Assembly (NCBI GenBank): GCA_964610205.1
Contig: CAZSVI010000016.1
Coordinates: 1-39,389, forward strand
DNA from: CAZSVI01 sp964610205
GTDB taxonomy: Bacteria; Bacillota; Clostridia; DSM-8532
DNA: 39,389 bases
Reading direction: 5' to 3'
Shown one piece after another: positions 34,224 to 39,389 of the stretch. Under the pieces are notes generated by a model. The model made no database searches, was not told where the DNA came from, and saw only the letters and a list, made by a program, of their open reading frames with translations. Within the stretch, counting starts at the first letter, position 1, and each line of letters begins with the position of its first letter. A program made the translations under genes and the position numbers.

Positions 34224-35387
34224 ATGGTGGAAAAACCAGGTAAAAAGGATGAACTCTCTGCCGGGAATACTGCTGGCGAAGAAAAAAATACAAACGTAGA
34301 AAAGGCTCAGACCACTGAGGAAAAAAAAGATCCTGCCGCCGTTTTGCATGATCTTGCCGATATCGGAAAAGCCAGAGGTATGCTGAACTACAAAGAAATA
34401 ATGGATGCTTTTGAGAAAATTGATATCTCTACGGAGCAGATAGAAAAGGTTTATGATACCCTGGAGCATTTGGGTATTGAAGTTATACCCGAAATAGATG
34501 ATGAGATAGAGGAAGTTGATCCGGAGGAGGATCCTGAATTAAGTATTCCTGAAGGTATTACTATTGATGACCCTGTAAGGATGTATTTAAAGGAAATCGG
34601 AAAAGTTCCGCTTCTAACGGCAGACGAAGAAGTTGATCTTGCTCAAAGAATGGAAAGAGGCGATGAGGTTGCAAAAAAGAGGCTGGCCGAAGCTAATCTG
34701 CGTCTTGTAGTCAGCATTGCCAAGAGATATGTCGGAAGGGGAATGCTTTTTCTTGATTTAATACAGGAAGGAAATCTGGGACTTATTAAAGCAGTTGAAA
34801 AATTTGACTATAAAAAGGGTTATAAGTTCAGCACATACGCAACTTGGTGGATACGACAGGCAATTACCCGGGCAATAGCAGATCAGGCAAGAACCATACG
34901 TATTCCTGTGCATATGGTGGAGACTATAAATAAGCTGATTCGTGTATCACGTCAATTACTCCAGGAACTCGGGCGGGAGCCATTGCCGGATGAGGTGGCC
35001 AGAGAAATGGGGATGTCGGAGGACAAAGTTCGTGAAATCATGAAAATATCCCAGGAACCGGTATCATTGGAAACTCCGATTGGTGAAGAAGAGGACAGTC
35101 ATTTGGGTGATTTTATCCCTGATGATGATGCGCCTGCACCGGCTGAATCGGCAGCATTCACTTTACTAAAGGAGCAGTTGATAGATGTATTGGATACTCT
35201 AACTCCCAGAGAGGAAAAAGTATTAAGACTCCGGTTCGGGCTTGATGATGGGAGGGCACGTACTCTTGAAGAGGTAGGAAAGGAATTTAATGTTACAAGA
35301 GAAAGAATAAGGCAGATAGAGGCAAAAGCTTTGAGGAAGCTTAGACATCCAAGCCGCAGTAAAAAACTTAAGGATTATCTGGACTAA
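34224..35387 (+). CDS. sigA: primary (housekeeping) RNA polymerase sigma factor
   Basis: The 387-residue protein has an acidic N-terminal region 1.1 remnant, region 1.2 (DDPVRMYLKEIGKVPLL), region 2 with the RLVVSIAKRYVGRGMLFLDLIQEGN and FSTYATWWIRQAITRAI motifs that melt the -10 element, region 3 and region 4 with VTRERIRQIEAKALRKLRHP that reads the -35 element. All are intact. ATG 34224 follows GAGAGGTGG. It is the last gene of the operon with dnaG. The promoters seen at 14541 and 31129 are of the type it recognises. Confidence 0.97.
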   Translation: MVEKPGKKDELSAGNTAGEEKNTNVEKAQTTEEKKDPAAVLHDLADIGKARGMLNYKEIMDAFEKIDISTEQIEKVYDTLEHLGIEVIPEIDDEIEEVDPEEDPELSIPEGITIDDPVRMYLKEIGKVPLLTADEEVDLAQRMERGDEVAKKRLAEANLRLVVSIAKRYVGRGMLFLDLIQEGNLGLIKAVEKFDYKKGYKFSTYATWWIRQAITRAIADQARTIRIPVHMVETINKLIRVSRQLLQELGREPLPDEVAREMGMSEDKVREIMKISQEPVSLETPIGEEEDSHLGDFIPDDDAPAPAESAAFTLLKEQLIDVLDTLTPREEKVLRLRFGLDDGRARTLEEVGKEFNVTRERIRQIEAKALRKLRHPSRSKKLKDYLD

Positions 35388-35412
35388 AATTTTTGCATGT
35401 AAATAAGCACCA

Positions 35413-35451
35413 AATACCCTCTTCGCAATATATTGGTTGTATGGGGGTATT
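35413..35451 (+). promoter_or_regulatory. possible hairpin masking the yunB ribosome site
   Basis: AATACCC at 35413-35419 is complementary to GGGTATT at 35445-35451, which includes part of the GGGGG ribosome site of the next gene. A 25-nt loop separates them. If formed, the hairpin would lower translation. Confidence 0.3.
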
Positions 35452-35454
35452 GTT

Positions 35455-36162
35455 ATGAGAAGGTATACGGATACACGCTATATTCCTTATCTAAGAACCC
35501 GTTATAAGGCGCATGTCCGTTGGAATGCGCCAGTTGGCACATGCATAAGGGATTTGATTTTACTCCTGAGATTTATTATATTCATTACCTGTGTAATATT
35601 TGCGTTGAATAGTTTTGGAAAAAATTTTTTTTCGGCTGTGCAAAATGTCAGTGAGTATAAAACAGCACAACTTGTTAATGAGTATATTGATAACGGCGTC
35701 CTGGAAGCAACAAACCTATATCAGGAACACTGCTTTGCATTTGTGGAATACAATACGGACGGAGGAGTTTCTTCCCTTGAAACAAATGCAATATCAATAA
35801 ACCAATTTGCGGCACACCTGTCCGATAGTATTCTTAAGCAGATAAAAAGGAACGAGAATGTCAAAATAAAAGCACCTTTGGGTGCTTTATCCGGAAACGG
35901 CCTTTTATCTTCATTAGGTTTTTCTGTCCCTTATCGGATTGTACCTTCCGGAAAAATAACTGTAGCGCCAAAATCCTCCTTTGAAAGCGCCGGAATTAAT
36001 CAAACGGTACACCGCTTGAACATGGAGGTTTCAGTTAAGGTAAAAATTCTTTTTCCGATACTCGGAAAAGAAGAGGAAATAAAAAGAAATATTTTGATTT
36101 CAGAAACCGTCATTATTGGTGACGTTCCGGGAATACTTTTTTCAAATAACGGGAATGAATAA
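35455..36162 (+). CDS. yunB: sporulation protein YunB
   Basis: ATG 35455 lies 7 nt after GGGGG; an upstream TTG is ignored. The 235-residue protein has an N-terminal basic tail, one membrane helix (about 34-55) and an extracytoplasmic domain with the YunB features: AVQNVSEYKTAQLVNEYI, the PLGALSGNGLLSSLGF segment, PSGKITV and HRLNMEVSVKVKILFP. YunB is needed for normal spore formation in Bacillus; its molecular role is not well defined. Its presence supports a spore-forming host. It follows sigA with a 67-nt gap. Confidence 0.85.
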   Translation: MRRYTDTRYIPYLRTRYKAHVRWNAPVGTCIRDLILLLRFIIFITCVIFALNSFGKNFFSAVQNVSEYKTAQLVNEYIDNGVLEATNLYQEHCFAFVEYNTDGGVSSLETNAISINQFAAHLSDSILKQIKRNENVKIKAPLGALSGNGLLSSLGFSVPYRIVPSGKITVAPKSSFESAGINQTVHRLNMEVSVKVKILFPILGKEEEIKRNILISETVIIGDVPGILFSNNGNE

Positions 36163-36253
36163 ATTTGTTTATCAAACGCTTGCGGTGGGGTTGCATACAA
36201 AACACATAAGGCAGGTGTTTTATCGCCTTAAAAAAATTTATTCAATAACAGTA

Positions 36254-36282
36254 TTGACATCAGTAAAATTTTGGAGCACAAT
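36254..36282 (+). promoter_or_regulatory. candidate sigma-A promoter of HD-domain gene
   Basis: TTGACA at 36254-36259 and CACAAT at 36277-36282 are spaced by 17 nt, shortly before AGGAGG and the start at 36309. The -10 box matches 4 of 6. Confidence 0.45.
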
Positions 36283-36308
36283 TCTAAACGTAGACAGGAG
36301 GTAATGAA

Positions 36309-36806
36309 ATGCCTGATATAACAGTTGCAAAAGTTATGAAAAAAATGGTAGAATATTTCCGTGGTGATACAAAAAGGATTCAGCATGCCATTAAGGTTCA
36401 TTCGTTGGTACGTAATATCGCGTTGTTATCGTATCTGAAAAGGGACAAGCTGTTGGTGCTGGAAATAACAGCCTTGCTGCATGACATTGGTATTCAGGAA
36501 AGCGAGCGGAAATATAATTCCACTGCAGGCCATTATCAGGAGATGGAAGGTCCCCCAATAGCCAGGGAACTTCTTAAGGATATGAATATTGAGCAGGATG
36601 AACTGGATAGAATAAGCTTCTTGATTGGTCATCATCACAGCTATCATCTGATAGACGGGGTGGATTTTCAAATTTTGATTGAAGCAGATTTTTTAGTAAA
36701 TCTGTATGAACATTCCATTGATGAAGAGGGAATTATAAAAATTCGTGAACAATTTTTTAAAACAGCCGTTGGAAAAAAGATTTTGGATGATATGTTTGGT
36801 TTATAG
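36309..36806 (+). CDS. HD-domain phosphohydrolase
   Basis: The 165-residue protein is a compact HD domain with His31 (KVHSL), the His58-Asp59 pair in LLHDIG, His108-110 (GHHHSY) and Asp127 (EADFLVNLYE), which form the metal site. The substrate is unknown; such stand-alone HD proteins act on nucleotides or other phosphoesters. ATG 36309 follows AGGAGG, and a promoter lies upstream. The next gene begins 17 nt downstream, so it may be expressed with the Tad genes or lie before them by chance. Confidence 0.82.
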   Translation: MPDITVAKVMKKMVEYFRGDTKRIQHAIKVHSLVRNIALLSYLKRDKLLVLEITALLHDIGIQESERKYNSTAGHYQEMEGPPIARELLKDMNIEQDELDRISFLIGHHHSYHLIDGVDFQILIEADFLVNLYEHSIDEEGIIKIREQFFKTAVGKKILDDMFGL

Positions 36807-36823
36807 ATTTTTGAGGTGAGGTA

Positions 36824-37849
36824 ATGCTGTTCCTTCATATAGTGATAGCAGGCCGGGATGAAGATTATATTTGCCGTATTACAAGCTGGATCAGGGAGAA
36901 CCGGCCGGATCAGTTTAAAGTATCCGCTTTTACGAAAAAGGAAAGCTTTCGGAAGTATATGAAAGCTTCCGGTAAGGAAGCGGATATAGTATTGGCGGAG
37001 GAGGAATTTCTGGCTCCCGAACAGCTGCAAGAGAAAAATGTTATCATATTGGGGCAACCTGAGAAAGATGAATATGAAAATTTGCAGTACATAGAAAAAT
37101 ACCAACCGGCCCCGGCTATTTTATCAAATATCCTGTCCTTGATATCCATGTGGAACAAGGAGCTTGTTAAATGGAACAAGGCCGGAAAAAGTGAGATTAT
37201 TCTTTGCATTTCCCCCGAACCACACCTCAAATCAACTCTGGCACTATGGCTGGCCCTTATTTCCTCAAAGCACGTATATATGAATTTTGAATCCTTTCCA
37301 TTTTATCTGTTAAAACCGGATAATCAACAATTCAGCAGGAACATTTCAGATGTTCTTTATCACATAAAGGCTTCAAGAGGCAATATTGGTATTGTATTGG
37401 AAAGCGCCGTATATACCGATTCAACGGGAATTAACATTGTACCCCCAATGGACAACCCCGGGGATTTATGGGAGCTTTCGGAAAAAGAAAACGAAATTTT
37501 TCTTAAATCCCTGTCGCTGTGGGCACGCTACACAAGAATAATCGCTGATATTGAATGGAATGCCTGTTCACGAACCATTCAATGGATCCAAGCCGCTTCA
37601 AGGATTTTCATACCATTTTGTGAGTCACAGCCGCATCAGCTGGTACGTTTCAGGGACATGATCATGGCTATTTCGGATGAGTCTATTCAAAAAATCAGAT
37701 GGATATATTCCGGGAACTCAAGTAACCGATTACCTGACAATTTTGGCAGCATAAGTGTTATTACTTCTTTGAATGTGTTTCCGTACAACTGGAGGGAGAC
37801 AGACTTGAATTGTACATTTTCAAATCAACTGGAGGAGTTATTAAGATAA
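36824..37849 (+). CDS. TadZ/CpaE-like protein with degenerate ATPase site
   Basis: The 341-residue protein has an N-terminal receiver-like fold (1-105) without phosphoacceptor motifs and a ParA/MinD-like domain from about residue 122. The P-loop position reads CISPEPHLKSTLALW: the Lys-Ser-Thr end (136-138) is kept, but the glycines of a Walker A motif are lost. This layout, directly before cpaF, matches TadZ/CpaE proteins, which place the Tad pilus machine in the cell. The degenerate site suggests weak or absent ATP hydrolysis. Identification rests on layout and neighbourhood more than on sequence. Confidence 0.65.
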   Translation: MLFLHIVIAGRDEDYICRITSWIRENRPDQFKVSAFTKKESFRKYMKASGKEADIVLAEEEFLAPEQLQEKNVIILGQPEKDEYENLQYIEKYQPAPAILSNILSLISMWNKELVKWNKAGKSEIILCISPEPHLKSTLALWLALISSKHVYMNFESFPFYLLKPDNQQFSRNISDVLYHIKASRGNIGIVLESAVYTDSTGINIVPPMDNPGDLWELSEKENEIFLKSLSLWARYTRIIADIEWNACSRTIQWIQAASRIFIPFCESQPHQLVRFRDMIMAISDESIQKIRWIYSGNSSNRLPDNFGSISVITSLNVFPYNWRETDLNCTFSNQLEELLR

Positions 37850-37875
37850 ATGATTTGTCGAACAGGGAGTATGGA

Positions 37876-39114
37876 ATGGATATTTTGTCAGAAAAGGATT
37901 TAATCAGGGAAATTCGGCAGGAGGTTGTAAAGAAAAGGGATTTAACGAACATTTCGGAGGCTGAAATGGATGAACAACTCATATCCCTGGTGGAGGAGGT
38001 TGTTTTTGAAAAAGCACGGAATCTTCATTTGAATATTGTTGAAAAAAAAATGCTGGTTGATTCGGTTTTCAACTCATTACGCCGCCTTGATATCCTGGAG
38101 CCTTTATTAAAAGATCCGGTCATAACCGAAATTATGATAAACGGTCCTGATAATATATTTGTCGAAAAAAAAGGACGTTCTGAAAAAACAACGCTTCACT
38201 TTCAGTCAAGAGAGCAGTTGGAGGATATTATTCAACGCATTGTCTCACGGGTTAACCGCAGCGTTAATGAAGCGCAGCCTATTGTTGATGCAAGGCTGTC
38301 GGACGGTTCAAGGGTAAATGTGGTGTTGAATCCTGTGGCGCTTAACGGACCTCTGGTTACTATACGGAAATTTCCCGAAAATCCTTTAACAATGGAACAA
38401 TTGATAAATAAGAATGCAGTCAGCAGGGAAGCCGCGTCTTTTTTTGAGAAGCTCGTTCACGCGAAGTACAATATTTTTATCTGCGGGGGAACCGGTTCGG
38501 GTAAAACAACTTTTTTAAACGTACTGTCTCAATATATTCCTTCTTACGAACGTATTATTACAATTGAGGATTCAGCGGAATTAAGGCTTTTAAACATTAC
38601 CAACCTTGCGCGGATGGAAACAAGAAACGCGAATACCGAAGGCCTTGGAGAAATACCCATGAAAGCTCTGATTAAAACATCCCTCCGAATGCGGCCCGAA
38701 AGAATTATTGTTGGGGAGGTGCGCGGTGAAGAAGCATTGGATATGCTGCAGGCTATGAATACAGGGCATGAAGGCTCAATGTCTACGGGGCATGCAAACT
38801 CTGTAAAAGATATGCTGTCAAGGCTTGAAACAATGGTTCTTATGGCTGCGCCTCTGCCTTTGGAAGCCATCCGGAAGCAGATTGCTTCCAGCCTGGATAT
38901 TATGATATTCCTGTCCCGTTTCCGTGACGGAAGCCGGAAAGTCGTTGAGATTTGCGAAGTATTGGACTGTGAATACGGAGAAGTCCGGTTAAATTCCTTA
39001 TACCGCTTTTGTGAAGAAGGAGAGGACAGTGAAGGAAAAATTCTCGGCTCACTGAAGCAAACCGGTTCTGATCTTCAGAACACTGCAAAGCTTGAAGCAT
39101 GGGGTAGGATGTGA
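37876..39114 (+). CDS. cpaF: CpaF/TadA-type secretion ATPase
   Basis: ATG 37876 is chosen because AGGGAG lies 6 nt upstream; a TTG at 37855 and a stronger GGAGGAG at 37831 leave the start uncertain, and the frame overlaps the end of the TadZ-like gene. The 412-residue product is a PilT/VirB11-family ATPase with PLLKDPVITEIMINGPDNIFVE, Walker A GGTGSGKTT (204-212), the Asp box TIEDSAELRL and the His box STGHANS (303-309). It powers assembly of the Tad/type IVc pilus. The C terminus (TGSDLQNTAKLEAWG) looks complete. The tadB and tadC genes expected next are not in the window. Confidence 0.93.
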   Translation: MDILSEKDLIREIRQEVVKKRDLTNISEAEMDEQLISLVEEVVFEKARNLHLNIVEKKMLVDSVFNSLRRLDILEPLLKDPVITEIMINGPDNIFVEKKGRSEKTTLHFQSREQLEDIIQRIVSRVNRSVNEAQPIVDARLSDGSRVNVVLNPVALNGPLVTIRKFPENPLTMEQLINKNAVSREAASFFEKLVHAKYNIFICGGTGSGKTTFLNVLSQYIPSYERIITIEDSAELRLLNITNLARMETRNANTEGLGEIPMKALIKTSLRMRPERIIVGEVRGEEALDMLQAMNTGHEGSMSTGHANSVKDMLSRLETMVLMAAPLPLEAIRKQIASSLDIMIFLSRFRDGSRKVVEICEVLDCEYGEVRLNSLYRFCEEGEDSEGKILGSLKQTGSDLQNTAKLEAWGRM

Positions 39115-39167
39115 ACCGTGGTGAACCGATGAAAATATGTGAAAATGTGGTTGCCATATCTTCTTAA
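39111..39167 (+). other. short overlapping frame after cpaF, possible truncated tadB start
   Basis: GTG 39111 overlaps the cpaF stop and opens an 18-codon frame ending at TAA 39165-39167. The octamer GTGAACCG occurs twice (39111-39118 and 39121-39128). A tadB gene would be expected here, but the frame is too short to identify. It may be a remnant left by insertion or simply chance. Confidence 0.2.
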
Positions 39168-39180
39168 TATCAGTGAGGTG

Positions 39181-39387
39181 CTATACAACAATTGAATCAT
39201 GCTTCTGTTCATCATTGTTTTTAATTATTTGAATATTACTATTCAATTCAATTGATACTTCATCTTTAAAGATAAATTCTTTATTAGTTTCAAATTGAAT
39301 TTTTGTTATTTTAGGTTGTTTGCAATTTATAATAGGTGAATGGACAAAGTAAGTGCAACCTTTGAAAGAGAAAGTGCACCAGAGTAG
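39181..39387 (-). CDS. partial minus-strand frame, AT-rich, possibly SecB-like
   Basis: Reading the minus strand from the window edge gives an uninterrupted frame to a TAG at 39181-39183, and no standard start codon is visible in it. The C-terminal part reads KITKIQFETNKEFIFKDEV and then SIELNSNIQIIKNNDEQKH. The alternation of I.F..N..F and V.IELN resembles the N-terminal strand of SecB-family chaperones, but this is a weak impression from about 50 residues. The region is more AT-rich than the rest of the window. It is opposite in direction to the tad genes and is either a truncated gene or a frame joined to mobile DNA. Confidence 0.3.
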   Translation of the reverse strand, partial: LLWCTFSFKGCTYFVHSPIINCKQPKITKIQFETNKEFIFKDEVSIELNSNIQIIKNNDEQKHDSIVV

Positions 39388-39389
39388 CA
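39351..39389. mobile_element. repeat boxes at window edge resembling an IS end
   Basis: AAGTGCAACC (39351-39360) and AAGTGCACC (39372-39380) are two near-copies whose starts are 21 bp apart. Multiple short GTGCA-type boxes near the tips are typical of IS21-family ends as I remember them. The sequence stops before any transposase gene, so this remains a suggestion. Confidence 0.3.

Noticed and set aside
36207..36235. Hairpin TAAGGC/GCCTTA after yunB
   Set aside because: It is followed by A residues, not T, on the plus strand, so it cannot terminate yunB; no minus-strand gene would need it.

Overview
The window reads as a chromosomal stretch of an anaerobic, endospore-forming Firmicute of class Clostridia. 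The dgt-dnaG-sigA block followed by yunB, a PdaB-like spore deacetylase, a coat-like protein, strong AGGAGG ribosome sites, moderate AT content and an oxygen-sensitive FeFe-hydrogenase-type sensor all agree with this. A cellulolytic cluster III clostridium (Acetivibrio/Ruminiclostridium relatives) is my best guess, from general resemblance only.

Layout. 0.2-2.3 kb: a DUF1287-type lipoprotein, a divergent shikimate kinase and a Tyr/Asn/Gln-rich coat-like protein with a sigma-K-like promoter. 2.66-14.5 kb: a large one-direction chemosensory operon. It holds a soluble receptor fused to an H-cluster hydrogenase domain, a hybrid CheA (HPt-kinase-CheW-CheW-receiver), CheW, a membrane MCP with almost no external domain, CheB, CheR, two CheY-like receivers and three CheX-family proteins. 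A run of 100 Ns inside it is flanked by an identical 55-bp sequence and is most likely an assembly join, not missing DNA. 14.5-17.7 kb: a TRAP transporter (DctP, DctQ, DctM) behind a consensus promoter and a leader RNA ending in a terminator-like hairpin. 17.9-22.2 kb: PdaB-like deacetylase, topoisomerase I and a convergent CapA-type lipoprotein. 22.5-30.6 kb: the branched-chain amino-acid genes leuC, leuD, leuB, ilvB, ilvD, ilvN, ilvC, without leuA. 30.8-36.8 kb: an AbrB-like regulator, then dgt, dnaG, sigA, yunB and an HD-domain protein. 36.8-39.1 kb: the start of a Tad/type IVc pilus locus (degenerate TadZ/CpaE ATPase and CpaF). The last about 200 bases are AT-rich, encode a partial minus-strand frame and carry short repeated boxes, suggesting foreign DNA or a mobile-element edge.

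How the genes work together. The chemosensory operon has both halves of an adaptation system (CheR, CheB) and a CheX-type phosphatase branch, with two receptors and one kinase. One receptor could read H2, CO or redox state through its iron-sulfur/H-cluster domain. The output is not visible: no flagellar gene is in the window, and the Tad pilus genes lie more than 20 kb away. The leu/ilv genes supply most steps to valine, isoleucine and leucine. All family assignments come from reading motifs by eye; no database search was run.
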